Positions 50,740-59,806 of a stretch of 64,000 nt of DNA are shown one piece after another. The notes under the pieces are model-generated. The model was given only the letters and a program-made list of their open reading frames with translations, searched no databases and had not been told where the DNA came from. The translations under genes and the position numbers were made by a program. Location of the stretch: assembly GCA_028289545.1 (NCBI GenBank), contig JANQPG010000010.1, forward strand, positions 1 to 64,000, written 5' to 3'. Origin of the DNA: Woeseiaceae bacterium (lineage in GTDB: Bacteria > Pseudomonadota > Gammaproteobacteria > Steroidobacterales > Woeseiaceae). Each line of letters starts with the position of its first letter. Positions within the stretch are counted from its first letter, which is position 1.

Positions 50740-52283
50740 TGAGTCTGCTGGAGCAACTTGTGTCCGTCGTTGGCTCCGGGCAGGTCTCGTCAGCAGCAGA
50801 CGGTCGGGATCCCCTGGCGCGCGACCTTTTTCCCAACGAAACGGCCACGGCGCCCGCAGCTGTTGTTGCACCCCATACCGTTGCACAACTCGCCAACGTC
50901 GTAGGCTTCGCCGGCGAACAGGGCATTGCCCTTGCGGCCCGTGGCGGCGGCATGTCCTATACGGGCGGTTTTGCGCTCGAAGACAGTCACTCCATACTTC
51001 TGGATTTGCGCCGGCTCGATCGTATTCGAGACATCAACGCCGACGATGGCTTCGTGGTCGTGGAAGCCGGCACGACCTGGAAGGCGCTGAGCGACGCGCT
51101 GCATTCGCACAAGCTGCGGCCCGCGCTGCGCGGGCCCATATCGGGCAGCGTATCGACGATAGGCGGCGCGCTGGCGCAGAACCTGCCCGGGTCGATGGAC
51201 GCGGTACTCGGGGTCGAGGTTGTCGCGGCCGACGGCAGCACTTTCTGGACAGGTTCCGCGGCCGCATCGGAACGACTGCCGTTTTACCGCAACTTCGGCC
51301 CCGACCTGACCGGAATGTTTCTGGGTGACGGGGGCACGCTCGGTATCAAGACGGCCGCCGCGATACGGCTGGAGCCGATCCCGCCAGGCGTTGCTCACGC
51401 GTCATATGCGTTCGACACGATGCAGGCGGCGGTCAAAGCCATGCTTGAGGTGTCCGCGCTGGGACTCGGCGCCCGGGTGTTTGCGCTCGACCCTTTGAAG
51501 AACAAGACCGCAACCAAGGTGGGGCTGCGCGAGGGTTTGTCGACGCTCGCCAGGGTTGCAAGCTCGGGCCGAATGGGCAGAGGGGTTGCCGATGCGGCGC
51601 GCATCGCCGCGGCCGGTCGCGACGCGTACGACCGGGTTAATTGGTCGGTGCACTTGACCTGCGAGGGTGTCTCGCAAATAGCGGCAGACCATGCGTTGAA
51701 GAAAGCCGCTGCGGTCTGCGGGCATCACGGTCGTTCCATCGAGCCGTCCATTCCGGTTGCCATGCGCGCCCGGCCGTTTTCGATTCGCGGTTTTCTCGGT
51801 TTGCAGGGCGAGCGCTGGGTGCCCTTGCACGGCATATTTCCCTTGTCTGCTGTCGAGGCCGTTATTGCGGCGATGGAACAGTTCCTGGAGGAGCGGACTC
51901 CCGATCTCGAACCGCACGGTATCGTGCACAGTTTCATGATGTCTGCCGGTGCCGGCTATTTTCTGATTGAGCCAATGTTCTACTGGCCGGACGAGCTGCT
52001 CGCCGTCCATCGCCGGCATCTCAGCGAACGTCAGCTCGCGAAGCTTCGCTCGCGCGACGACAACCCGGCCGGGCGCGAGCAGGTTCGCGAGACCCGCGAC
52101 GCCTTGCGTGACCTGTTTGCAAGTCACGGAGCCGTAGCGACCCAGCTGGGCCGCTATTATCCGTACAGGGAGTCACTGACCCCTGCCTCCCGAGCCGTAT
52201 TCGACCGGCTCAAAAGGGCCCTGGATCCTCACAACATTCTGAACCCCGGCGCGCTCGGCACGCCGCGGGGCCCTCAAGGCTAA
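50739..52283 (+). CDS. FAD-linked oxidase (VAO/GlcD-like)
   Basis: 514 residues. The PP-loop region A-R-G-G-G-M-S-Y-T-G-G-F and V-V-E-A-G-T-T-W-K-A-L belong to the FAD-binding-4 domain, followed by G-P-I-S-G-S-V-S-T-I-G-G-A and the FAD-oxidase-C domain ending L-D-P-H-N-I-L-N-P-G. Lactate/glycolate dehydrogenases, alkyl-DHAP synthase and 4-cresol-type oxidases share this fold. The ATG at 50739 overlaps the preceding stop by one base. It would oxidise a hydroxylated intermediate of the operon, such as an alcohol or a phenol side chain; the choice is open. Confidence 0.9.
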   Translation: MSLLEQLVSVVGSGQVSSAADGRDPLARDLFPNETATAPAAVVAPHTVAQLANVVGFAGEQGIALAARGGGMSYTGGFALEDSHSILLDLRRLDRIRDINADDGFVVVEAGTTWKALSDALHSHKLRPALRGPISGSVSTIGGALAQNLPGSMDAVLGVEVVAADGSTFWTGSAAASERLPFYRNFGPDLTGMFLGDGGTLGIKTAAAIRLEPIPPGVAHASYAFDTMQAAVKAMLEVSALGLGARVFALDPLKNKTATKVGLREGLSTLARVASSGRMGRGVADAARIAAAGRDAYDRVNWSVHLTCEGVSQIAADHALKKAAAVCGHHGRSIEPSIPVAMRARPFSIRGFLGLQGERWVPLHGIFPLSAVEAVIAAMEQFLEERTPDLEPHGIVHSFMMSAGAGYFLIEPMFYWPDELLAVHRRHLSERQLAKLRSRDDNPAGREQVRETRDALRDLFASHGAVATQLGRYYPYRESLTPASRAVFDRLKRALDPHNILNPGALGTPRGPQG

Positions 52284-52287
52284 CGAC

Positions 52288-53004
52288 GTGAGACTGTTCT
52301 ATTCGCCGTTTCACCGTTTTGTTCACAAGGTGCTGGTGGTTGCGTACGAGGCAGGGCAGTGGGACAAGCTCATCCGTGTTCCGACATTTCCGTTTCGCAA
52401 TCTCGACGGCGATTTCGTTTCCGGTCAATACGACATGAGCGCGCTGACGCCGCTCGGCAAAGTGCCGTGCCTGGCCCTCGACGACGGCAGCGTGCTGTAC
52501 GGCAGCCAGACCGTTGTCGAGTACCTGGACTCGCTCAGCGCCGGTGAGCGGCTTTATCCTGCTGGCGGCAGTCTACGCTGGGACGCACTGCGGCGACTGG
52601 CGCTCGGCGACACGCTGTTTGAGTGCGCGGTTCAGCTCAGCATGGAGATGTGGTTGCCGCCGGAGCAGCGCCGACCGGCGCTGTTCGAATGGCTGTGGCC
52701 GAAGATCGAAGCGACGCTGGACGATGCCGAGGGTTGGGCCCGCAACCCTCATGTGTTTGACATTGGCGCCGCGGGTTTGCTGCAGGGCGTGAGCTATCTG
52801 GGCGACGAAGTGCGCGCGGACGATCTCAGGAATCCGGGTTACCGCTGGCGTGACGGCAGGCCCGCCTTGTCCGAATGGTTCGCAAAGGCGACGGCGCGCC
52901 CGTCGGTATCGTCGCACTTCAATCTGGATTATGCCGGCGACACGAGTCCGGAAAACCACCGCCGCCACGTGGAAGCCGTACTGAATGCACAGAAGGCAGG
53001 ATAA
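52288..53004 (+). CDS. Glutathione S-transferase-like protein
   Basis: 238 residues beginning at a GTG 4 nt after the oxidase stop. The N-terminal thioredoxin-like domain (M-R-L-F-Y-S-P-F-H-R-F-V, then G-K-V-P-C-L-A-L-D-D-G-S, with the cis-Pro and the Q-T-V-V-E-Y-L motif at the glutathione gamma-Glu site) is followed by an all-helical C-terminal domain. Ser6 or Tyr5 may activate glutathione. A second GST begins directly after its stop. GSTs in catabolic operons usually cleave ether or thioether bonds, isomerise or dehalogenate, which fits this setting but does not settle the reaction. Confidence 0.85.
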   Translation: MRLFYSPFHRFVHKVLVVAYEAGQWDKLIRVPTFPFRNLDGDFVSGQYDMSALTPLGKVPCLALDDGSVLYGSQTVVEYLDSLSAGERLYPAGGSLRWDALRRLALGDTLFECAVQLSMEMWLPPEQRRPALFEWLWPKIEATLDDAEGWARNPHVFDIGAAGLLQGVSYLGDEVRADDLRNPGYRWRDGRPALSEWFAKATARPSVSSHFNLDYAGDTSPENHRRHVEAVLNAQKAG

Positions 53005-53700
53005 ATGATCGATTTCTATTTCTGGCCAACGCCCAACGGACAAAAAGTGGCAATCATGCTCGAGGAGACCGGCCTCAAGTACAACACCGTGCCGGTGAAC
53101 ATCCTCAAAGGCGAGCAGTTTGCCGAGGATTTCCTCGCCATTAGCCCCAACAACAAAATACCGGCAATGGTCGACCACGCCGGGCCGGAGGGGCGGCAAG
53201 CCCTGTTCGAATCCGGCGCCATACTGATCTACCTCGCTCGGAAAGCATCGATGCTGTTGCCGACCGGCACCGCCGCACACTTCGAGGTCATGCAGTGGCT
53301 GATGTTCCAGATGGCCAGCGTCGGTCCGATGTTTGGGCAGTGCGGTCATTTCCTCGGCTACGCGCCCGAGAAGATCCCCTACGCGATCGACCGCTACCAG
53401 GGGGAGACCCTCAGGTTGTACAAGGTGATGGATCGGCGCCTTGCGGATCGGGAGTACATGGCCGGGGAGTATTCGATCGCGGACATCGCCATCTACCCGT
53501 GGATACACGTGCGCTGGCTGCACGAGATCGACATTACCGGGTTTCCGCACGTCGAACGCTGGTACGAGCATCTGTCCGCCCGGCCCGCCGTACAGCGTGG
53601 CTGTGCGCTGCTCAAGGAACACGAGGTCATCGGCAACCCGACCGACGAGACGCGAGAGGTGTTCTTCGGCAAGTCGCAGCGCGAGCAGGAGAGACGCTGA
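53005..53700 (+). CDS. Glutathione S-transferase, Nu-class/YfcG-like
   Basis: 231 residues. M-I-D-F-Y-F-W-P-T-P-N-G-Q-K-V and S-P-N-N-K-I-P-A-M-V-D, with F-E-S-G-A-I-L-I-Y-L-A near residue 75, are the marks of the Nu-class GSTs (YfcG/YghU), which act as glutathione-disulfide reductases and are also found in lignin-derived aromatic degradation. Thr9-Pro-Asn11 is the glutathione activation site. It starts 0 nt after the previous GST stop and ends by overlapping the MDR gene by one base. Confidence 0.9.
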   Translation: MIDFYFWPTPNGQKVAIMLEETGLKYNTVPVNILKGEQFAEDFLAISPNNKIPAMVDHAGPEGRQALFESGAILIYLARKASMLLPTGTAAHFEVMQWLMFQMASVGPMFGQCGHFLGYAPEKIPYAIDRYQGETLRLYKVMDRRLADREYMAGEYSIADIAIYPWIHVRWLHEIDITGFPHVERWYEHLSARPAVQRGCALLKEHEVIGNPTDETREVFFGKSQREQERR

Positions 53701-54695
53701 TGCCCAAGCGGGAGCAAGTGATTCTTGAGAGACGCTGCGAGGGGCGGCCGAGCGCGGACGACTTTCGCTATGAGACCGCGCCGATGCCGTCTGCCGGTGA
53801 TGGACAGGTGCTCATCGAAGTGCTCTATCTGTCCCTGGATCCTTATCTGCGCGGCAAGATCTCGGGGCGTCACATGTCCGGCGGGGTTGCCCCGGGTTCG
53901 GTGATGGCGGGAGAAACGGTCGGCCGCGTTCTCGAGTCGCGGTCCCCTGATTTTGCCGTAGACGATCTCGTGCACTCGTTTTCGGGCTGGTGCAGCCATG
54001 CAGCGGTGGCGGCGGCGGAAGTGCGGCGGGTTCGAAGCTACGACCTGCCCGTCTCGCTGGCGCTGGGTGCGCTGGGCATGCCGGGGCTCACCGCTTACGC
54101 AGGTATCGAGCGTCTGGCCGACGTTCGCGAGAACAATACTTTTCTGGTGTCTGCCGCGTCCGGGCCCGTGGGGTCGGTGGCGGCACAGCTTGCGCGGCTG
54201 AAGGGTGCGCGCACCGTGGGCATTGTCGGCTCCCGACAAAAAGCGGACTGGATCACGGGTCCGGCGCGGTTCGACGCCGCAATCAACTACCGGGAAGAAG
54301 ACTTGCAGGAAGGCATCAAACGAACCTGCCCTGAAGGCGTCGACATCTATTTCGACGCCGTGGGCGGCGAGGTGCTCGATCTTGCCTGCGAGCAGCTCGC
54401 ACTCGACGCGCGGGTCGTCCTCTATGGCGTACTGGCTCAATACAATGCCGAAAGTCGACTACCGGGACCTCCGCCGGGACTGATTATTCGCGCCCGGGCG
54501 CACATGCATGGCCTCGTCGTTTACGATCACGAAGACCTGCGGCCCGAGATGGAGGAGCGCTGCAGTGCATGGATCAAAAGCGGCGCGATCGCTTACAACG
54601 AAGACGTGACGGAAGGTCTGCAGCATGCCGGTGCGGCATTTGCCCGGCTCATGGCCGGTGAGAACTTCGGCAAGACGCTCGTTCGCATTGCCTGA
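53700..54695 (+). CDS. NADP-dependent medium-chain reductase (zinc-free, CurA/PTGR-like)
   Basis: 331 residues. L-Y-L-S-L-D-P-Y-L-R-G-K near residue 45 and S-A-A-S-G-P-V-G-S-V-A-A-Q-L-A-R as the nucleotide fold (with G-S-R-Q-K for the NADP phosphate) mark the zinc-independent MDR group of prostaglandin/curcumin reductases, which reduce the C=C of enones. The usual zinc ligands are absent. The ATG at 53700 overlaps the GST stop by one base, closing this operon. It likely reduces an unsaturated ketone intermediate. The last strand L-M-A-G-E-N-F-G-K-T-L-V-R-I-A ends the protein typically. Confidence 0.9.
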   Translation: MPKREQVILERRCEGRPSADDFRYETAPMPSAGDGQVLIEVLYLSLDPYLRGKISGRHMSGGVAPGSVMAGETVGRVLESRSPDFAVDDLVHSFSGWCSHAAVAAAEVRRVRSYDLPVSLALGALGMPGLTAYAGIERLADVRENNTFLVSAASGPVGSVAAQLARLKGARTVGIVGSRQKADWITGPARFDAAINYREEDLQEGIKRTCPEGVDIYFDAVGGEVLDLACEQLALDARVVLYGVLAQYNAESRLPGPPPGLIIRARAHMHGLVVYDHEDLRPEMEERCSAWIKSGAIAYNEDVTEGLQHAGAAFARLMAGENFGKTLVRIA

Positions 54696-54735
54696 CCCGT
54701 ATTGATACACTTCTTTGCGGATAAAGGTACAGTTT

Positions 54736-54751
54736 GTTCCTATATAAGAAC
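54736..54751. promoter_or_regulatory. Near-perfect palindrome, operator candidate (copy 2)
   Basis: GTTCCTATATAAGAAC is a 16-bp palindrome with one mismatched pair. The core TTCCTATATAAGAA (54737-54750) is identical to the reverse complement of 46479-46492. It lies 64 bp before the start of the secreted tandem hydrolase and 41 bp after the end of the plus-strand operon, in the only AT-rich gap of this stretch. Confidence 0.7.
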
Positions 54752-54814
54752 TCTGCTCAATAAGATCTTACGATCGCCGACGTCGAGGCGTTGCGATTTA
54801 CCGAGGTTGTCCAG

Positions 54815-56629
54815 ATGTCCCTACACCGAATTGCCTGTCCTGTCCTGGCCGTCGCCCTGAGTCTGCTCGCGGCGTTCAGTGCGCGAGCTCAGGATGACGC
54901 GCTCGATATCGAGTTCCTGACCCTGACGACCGAAGGCGGGCGAGAGATTGCCGCGTTTGTCATGCATCCGAAAGCGGGGATGAATCCCGCCTCTCCGGGC
55001 CTGGTTTTTCATCACGGCGGGCCGGGTGGGCACGGCGCACGTCTGATCGGCGCGTCGCGCTACGCGGCCGAAGCGCTCGCGAAGCGCGGCTACACGACGA
55101 TTACGATCGTGTCGCGACACTCCAACAGCTACCTCGACGAACCGCTGGAAAACGCAGCGCTCGACGTGGAGGCGGCCGTTCAGGTTCTGCTTCGCAAAGG
55201 AATAGACGACATCGTACTGGTGGGCAACAGTTTCGGCAGCGTCAGGGTTGCCATGTTCATGCGCGATCGTCCCAGTCCGAAGGTGCGCGCGATGGTCCAC
55301 GTTGCGCCGACTTACGATCTGAACGCGTTCATGAAAGAAATGTCCGACATGGCCCCGGACTATGCCAGTCACCTGGAGGCCTTGCGGCGGGCCGTCAAGG
55401 ATCGCCAGGGGCGCCTGCCGTCACCCGCGGCCGACAATCCGTCGCGGCTCGAGACGCCGCCGCTGTTCCAGACCGGCTACGGCCGTACACAGACGGCGGC
55501 AACGCTGCTCAACTGGTGGGGGCCCGATGCGGACAATCACCTGTCCGACATCATTGCGCATTTCGAAATGCCGCAACTCCTGCTCGGCGGGACGGCGGAT
55601 CGCGTCACGCAGCCCGAGCGGCTCGAGTTCCTGAAGGCCAGCGCGCAGAAGAGCAGCCGCGTCGACGTGATCATGTACGAAAACGGCGATCACTATTTCA
55701 CCGGCTATCAGGACAAGGTGGCCAACGATATTGCCGGCTGGCTCGAGTCGCTCGATCTGGCTCCGCGGCCGCACGCTGTTGCCCGCTTCATCGACAACGA
55801 ACAAATTGTCGAGTGGAACGGCACGCCGTTTTCGATACGCAGCCCCGGCCTGATCTACGAACCCGCCGATTCCGGCGACGCGCATCGCGAGCGGCCGGCC
55901 CTGCTGCTGCTGCCGGACTGGCAGGGCTACCTGCTGCAATCCTCGATGGACGACATGGCGAGGGCGCTCGCGGCCACCGGGCACGCCGTGGTTGTTCCGC
56001 AGCTGCAGTCGGACGGTTTCCGCGGCAGCCTCGGTACGACGTTCGAGCGCATGCGACAGGACCTTGCGGCCTGGCTTGCGGCGGCCGGGAACGCGGGCTA
56101 CGAACGCGTCATTGGCGTGGGTCTCGGCACCAGCGGGTTATGGCTGGCGGATAACGATCAGGAAGCGCCGGACAGCGCGTTCGCGGGTTTTATGCTGGTC
56201 AATCCACCCGTCTCGCTGGCCGCTACCGCAAAGCAGGGGCTGGGCGAAGAACAGCTCAGTGCGCTGGTCGACAAGGCCAACGCTCTCATCGATGCTGGCG
56301 AGGCGCGGCAGCAGGTTATCCACGCGGCTTACCAGTCGCCCTACGTCGAAGGTCCAGCCGGCTTGAACCGCATTGTTCAATACCCACCGACCTTCCTCGA
56401 GTACTACGGTCCCGACGCCAGGATGGATCTCGCCCGGTACGCCCGGCGGAGCGTTCGCCCCGTGCTGATACTCGCCTCGGCCAACCAATACTATGACACC
56501 GGCGATGCGCTACGGAGGGCCTTGCGCAGGGCGCCGGACACTACCGAGCTACAGTGGAGTTCTCAGGCGATCACGCCTTCACGGGTTGCCGCCGCATTCG
56601 AAGAATGGCGCGAAACGCTGGCTGAGTAG
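54815..56629 (+). CDS. Secreted tandem double alpha/beta hydrolase; nucleophile lost in C-terminal half
   Basis: 604 residues. A signal peptide (V-A-L-S-L-L-A-A-F-S-A-R-A) exports it to the periplasm or beyond. The first hydrolase fold has oxyanion H-H-G-G-P-G-G-H-G, nucleophile S139 in G-N-S-F-G, Asp in G-T-A-D-R and His293 in G-D-H-Y-F. The second half (about 335-604) repeats the fold (L-L-L-P-D-W-Q-G-Y), but its elbow is G-V-G436-L-G without Ser. GAGG lies about 8 nt before the ATG at 54815. It is transcribed on its own behind the palindrome at 54736 and may liberate the substrate that the intracellular pathway uses. It converges with the next gene. Confidence 0.85.
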   Translation: MSLHRIACPVLAVALSLLAAFSARAQDDALDIEFLTLTTEGGREIAAFVMHPKAGMNPASPGLVFHHGGPGGHGARLIGASRYAAEALAKRGYTTITIVSRHSNSYLDEPLENAALDVEAAVQVLLRKGIDDIVLVGNSFGSVRVAMFMRDRPSPKVRAMVHVAPTYDLNAFMKEMSDMAPDYASHLEALRRAVKDRQGRLPSPAADNPSRLETPPLFQTGYGRTQTAATLLNWWGPDADNHLSDIIAHFEMPQLLLGGTADRVTQPERLEFLKASAQKSSRVDVIMYENGDHYFTGYQDKVANDIAGWLESLDLAPRPHAVARFIDNEQIVEWNGTPFSIRSPGLIYEPADSGDAHRERPALLLLPDWQGYLLQSSMDDMARALAATGHAVVVPQLQSDGFRGSLGTTFERMRQDLAAWLAAAGNAGYERVIGVGLGTSGLWLADNDQEAPDSAFAGFMLVNPPVSLAATAKQGLGEEQLSALVDKANALIDAGEARQQVIHAAYQSPYVEGPAGLNRIVQYPPTFLEYYGPDARMDLARYARRSVRPVLILASANQYYDTGDALRRALRRAPDTTELQWSSQAITPSRVAAAFEEWRETLAE

Positions 56630-56643
56630 ACCGGTCGACCACG

Positions 56644-58344
56644 CTATTCAGAGAGCAACTCGCTGATCGCCTTCGCCCAGTCTTCCACGGCTTGTGGCAA
56701 TACACGGTAGTTCTTACGCAGCGATTCCGGCAGCCGTGTCGAAAGCGGCTGTTCGCCGCATTGCCAGTCTGGCACGAGGCTGACCGATCGGCGGGGTTCC
56801 GCCAAGGGCAAGCGATAGGTTGCGCGGTGCAGATCGACATACGCACTGCCCGATCTCAACAGGTCGATCGCCCGCTGCTGCAGCCGCTCCGGGTCCAGTG
56901 GATTGGCGCGCCTGAGTGTCGTCGACTTGCTGCGGTCCCACCACGTCCTGAAAAGATCGCAGTGTTTGGCGATCGCGAATGCGCGCAGAAGATGTGAGCC
57001 GCTGAAATCCGGCGCAAGCGACAAAGCGTTGTCGGCGACCGCTTCCAGTTGTCGTTCGTCGGTGACGAGCGGAGCGGTAGCCAGATATACGGCTCGATTC
57101 ACGAGGCCGCCGTGGCGGGAGGCGAGGGCTGTTGCGAGCAAGAAGCCGGCGCCCGAACCGATGACATCCGCGTCGACGATACCGAGTTGTCCGAGCGTTT
57201 CCGCAATCGCGTCGACGCACCGTGGTACCAGGCTGTCGATATCGCCGACGGGTATTGGCGTCTCGCCGTGCCCCGGCAGGTCGATTGCAACGACCGGGTG
57301 CGCCTCCGCGAGTCGTGCAGAAACGACATCGAAGCTTCGGCTCGAGCTTCCCCAATCGTGCAGTAGCACGATGGGCTTCGCGTCGGGTGCTCCTGCGGAC
57401 GCACGCACGTGCAGCAAACCCGCCGAGGTACTGACGTACAGAGGTTGGTAACCCCGGGGCAGCACCGACGAGGCGTCATGGTCGGGTATTGCTGACGTTT
57501 TGTCGAAATCGTTTTTCAGAAGGAACTGCAGCTGCTTCCGATAGCGGCCGCTGGCGGCATTCGAATAGACGGGCCGGTAGTTGTCGGGAAGCCCGCGCTC
57601 GACCAGCATCATTACGCGTTCGAAACCGCTGGCCGACTCCCATATGTTCAGCGTGGCTGGCGCCTTCAGTCGATCGACGTTCGCGGCGTCCTCCCATGCG
57701 ATGGCTGCCGTGTACAGTTGCTTGTAGTTATTGCCGGCCGCCAGCAGCTGCAAGACCATGTCGTGCAGCACCTCGGGACGCGGAAAATCCCGAATCTGGC
57801 GACGCGACGCTTCCGCTTTTTGCCAAGGTGAGAACAGGTAAAGTCCGCTGATCTTTTCCCAGGCTGCCAGCAAGTGTGAGCCGTCCCGCCGCGGCGAGAT
57901 ATCCGGAAAATAGCCGTCGAGAATGTCGTCGGTATCGTGATGGCTGAACGTGTCCAACATGCACAGTGCCGCTCCGTTGGGATACCGGCAGCCGAACGCA
58001 TGCGCAATCGCGGCGCCCGTGGATGCGCCGTAAACTACGGGCCGGTCGAAACCCAGTGCATCTATCGTGTGCATCAGCGCATCGGCATGTGCGGCAATGT
58101 CGTCCTGGCCTGCCGACAGCGGCTGCGACAAACCGAAGCCGGGGTTGTCGAGCGCAAAGCACGTGAAGTGATCTCCGAACACGTGCATGGCGCCGCGTAG
58201 TGATTTCGACGATAGCGGCGATGCATGCATCATGATCATCGGCGGTCCCGAACCTGTACGCCGATAGTGAACCCGGCGGCCGTCCGCTATGACAAACCCG
58301 CAGTGCTCGGCCTGAGAGTCGTCGAGTGCCGGCGCCGTCACCAT
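56644..58344 (-). CDS. Tandem double alpha/beta hydrolase; nucleophile lost in C-terminal half
   Basis: 566 residues with two alpha/beta-hydrolase folds and no signal peptide. In the first (to about 280) the oxyanion M-M-H-A-S-P-L-S-S, D-N-P-G-F-G-L-S and nucleophile S108 in G-A-S-T-G are intact. The second (about 300-566) starts V-L-L-H-D-W-G-S-S-S-R-S and D-L-P-G-H-G-E-T but its elbow is G-S-G398-A-G, so the Ser is displaced. It is the mirror of the protein at 49108, which keeps only the second nucleophile. It is last in the minus-strand operon, with 1 nt between it and the flavoprotein stop, and converges with the secreted hydrolase. Confidence 0.87.
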   Translation of the reverse strand: MVTAPALDDSQAEHCGFVIADGRRVHYRRTGSGPPMIMMHASPLSSKSLRGAMHVFGDHFTCFALDNPGFGLSQPLSAGQDDIAAHADALMHTIDALGFDRPVVYGASTGAAIAHAFGCRYPNGAALCMLDTFSHHDTDDILDGYFPDISPRRDGSHLLAAWEKISGLYLFSPWQKAEASRRQIRDFPRPEVLHDMVLQLLAAGNNYKQLYTAAIAWEDAANVDRLKAPATLNIWESASGFERVMMLVERGLPDNYRPVYSNAASGRYRKQLQFLLKNDFDKTSAIPDHDASSVLPRGYQPLYVSTSAGLLHVRASAGAPDAKPIVLLHDWGSSSRSFDVVSARLAEAHPVVAIDLPGHGETPIPVGDIDSLVPRCVDAIAETLGQLGIVDADVIGSGAGFLLATALASRHGGLVNRAVYLATAPLVTDERQLEAVADNALSLAPDFSGSHLLRAFAIAKHCDLFRTWWDRSKSTTLRRANPLDPERLQQRAIDLLRSGSAYVDLHRATYRLPLAEPRRSVSLVPDWQCGEQPLSTRLPESLRKNYRVLPQAVEDWAKAISELLSE

Positions 58345-58345
58345 A

Positions 58346-59806
58346 TTAATTGTCCCACTGCATGAACCGGCTGCCCAGCAGGCGGCCGAACGTCAGCGCG
58401 GGCGTTGCCATCATGCCGCCCGAGTTGCCCTGCCCCATGGTTTGCCAGGCGCCGAGTATCTCGCCGGCCGCAAACAGATTGGGGATGGGTTCGCCATCGT
58501 CGCCCAACACCTGGAGCGAGTCATTCACGACGAGACCGGCTGCGCTGAACACGCTGCAGCCCTGAAAGCGGATCGCGTAAAACGGCGGCCGCTCAATGGG
58601 CAGCGGGGAATGCAAGCGGCCAAACGGATCGGCTTGCTCGCGGCGCTGCGCCGCATTGAAGTTTTTAACCGTGGCCGTGAGACCCTGCGCGTCGATGCCG
58701 GCTTTGCGGGCCAGATCCTCAAGGCTGGCGGCGCTGGAAAAGGCATACAGTTCGGTGAACGGGTCTTCCGGCTGTTCATCGGCCCACCGGCCATACCATT
58801 TGCGAATTCGATCGGGTGCCTCGGTGTTGATGGCGTCGTCGAATACCATCCACGCGGCCATGCCCGGCTGCGCGAACAAGGCGCGCTCTCGCTCGTCGAT
58901 GCTGTCACCGTCCTCGCGGACGAATCGACGGCCGCTCGAATTGACGTAGATTTCCCAGGGCATGCGCCATTCGGGAATCGTATTGAGCCGGCAAACCAGC
59001 TCGCTGCTCGGGCCGTCGTCGACGAGCACGGCGTTGAACGCCGGCGTGTAGACTTCCGCGCCCCGCGCTTGTGCGCCCAGTGCACGGGCAGCGCTCAGGC
59101 CATGACCGGTGTTGGTCGGGCAGTAGGCCTTGAGGTAGGGCGGAAACCCGTGCAGGTCCTCGAAAAGCGCCGGGTTGGCGACGCAGCCGCCGCTGGTCAG
59201 CGCCACCTGCAATCCGCTGACGGTGCACTTCGAGCCGTCCGGATCAACGACGTGAACGCCGACGACCTCGCCGAGCGAGTTCGTCTGCAGCGATTCGAGT
59301 ACGGTCCCGAAAAGCAGATCGATGGCGCCGCTCTCGACGTGCGGCTCGAGCAGTCGATCCAGCACTTCGACGACGGACAGCGCCTGATTCGTGCCCCAGT
59401 AGGTTCTTGCCGTACCGTAGGCCTCGTGGCTGTGGATGACCTGCGGTACCTCAGGCGCCATTTGAAAGCCGTTGTCATAGAGCCAGTCGACGGTGTCGCT
59501 CGCATTGTCGACCGCCAAACGCACGATGTCGGGGTTTGCCTTACCTTTCGACAGCCGCATGACGTCGTCGAAGTGCGCATCCGAACTGTCCTCGATGCCC
59601 TTCTCGCGCTGCCGGCGCGTGCCTGCCGCGCTGAGCTCGCCGTTCGACCAGCGCAGCGTTCCGCCGATGGCGTCCGAAGCCTCGATCAGCGCAACGCGCG
59701 CACCGCGATCGGCCGCGGCGATTGCCGCGGGCAGGCCTGCGGCGCCCGCGCCGACAACAATAACGTCGTAGTGCGCCGACTCACTGGACACGCTCGATAT
59801 CCTCAT
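58346..59806 (-). CDS. FAD-dependent oxidoreductase (fumarate-reductase/ketosteroid-dehydrogenase-like flavoprotein)
   Basis: 486 residues. V-V-G-A-G-A-A-G-L-P-A-A-I-A-A and the second FAD motif G-G-T-L-R-W-S-N-G-E belong to the FAD-binding-2 family, which includes fumarate reductase flavoproteins and 3-ketosteroid 1-dehydrogenases. The end carries F-A-A-G-E-I-L-G-A-W-Q and G-G-M-M-A-T-P-A-L-T-F-G-R. An ATG at 59806 is taken; a GTG at 59791, five codons in, has GAGG 9 nt before it and is an alternative. Its start overlaps the preceding solute-binding gene by 26 nt. A related protein is encoded at 63099, so two dehydrogenation or reduction steps are likely. Confidence 0.88.
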   Translation of the reverse strand: MRISSVSSESAHYDVIVVGAGAAGLPAAIAAADRGARVALIEASDAIGGTLRWSNGELSAAGTRRQREKGIEDSSDAHFDDVMRLSKGKANPDIVRLAVDNASDTVDWLYDNGFQMAPEVPQVIHSHEAYGTARTYWGTNQALSVVEVLDRLLEPHVESGAIDLLFGTVLESLQTNSLGEVVGVHVVDPDGSKCTVSGLQVALTSGGCVANPALFEDLHGFPPYLKAYCPTNTGHGLSAARALGAQARGAEVYTPAFNAVLVDDGPSSELVCRLNTIPEWRMPWEIYVNSSGRRFVREDGDSIDERERALFAQPGMAAWMVFDDAINTEAPDRIRKWYGRWADEQPEDPFTELYAFSSAASLEDLARKAGIDAQGLTATVKNFNAAQRREQADPFGRLHSPLPIERPPFYAIRFQGCSVFSAAGLVVNDSLQVLGDDGEPIPNLFAAGEILGAWQTMGQGNSGGMMATPALTFGRLLGSRFMQWDN

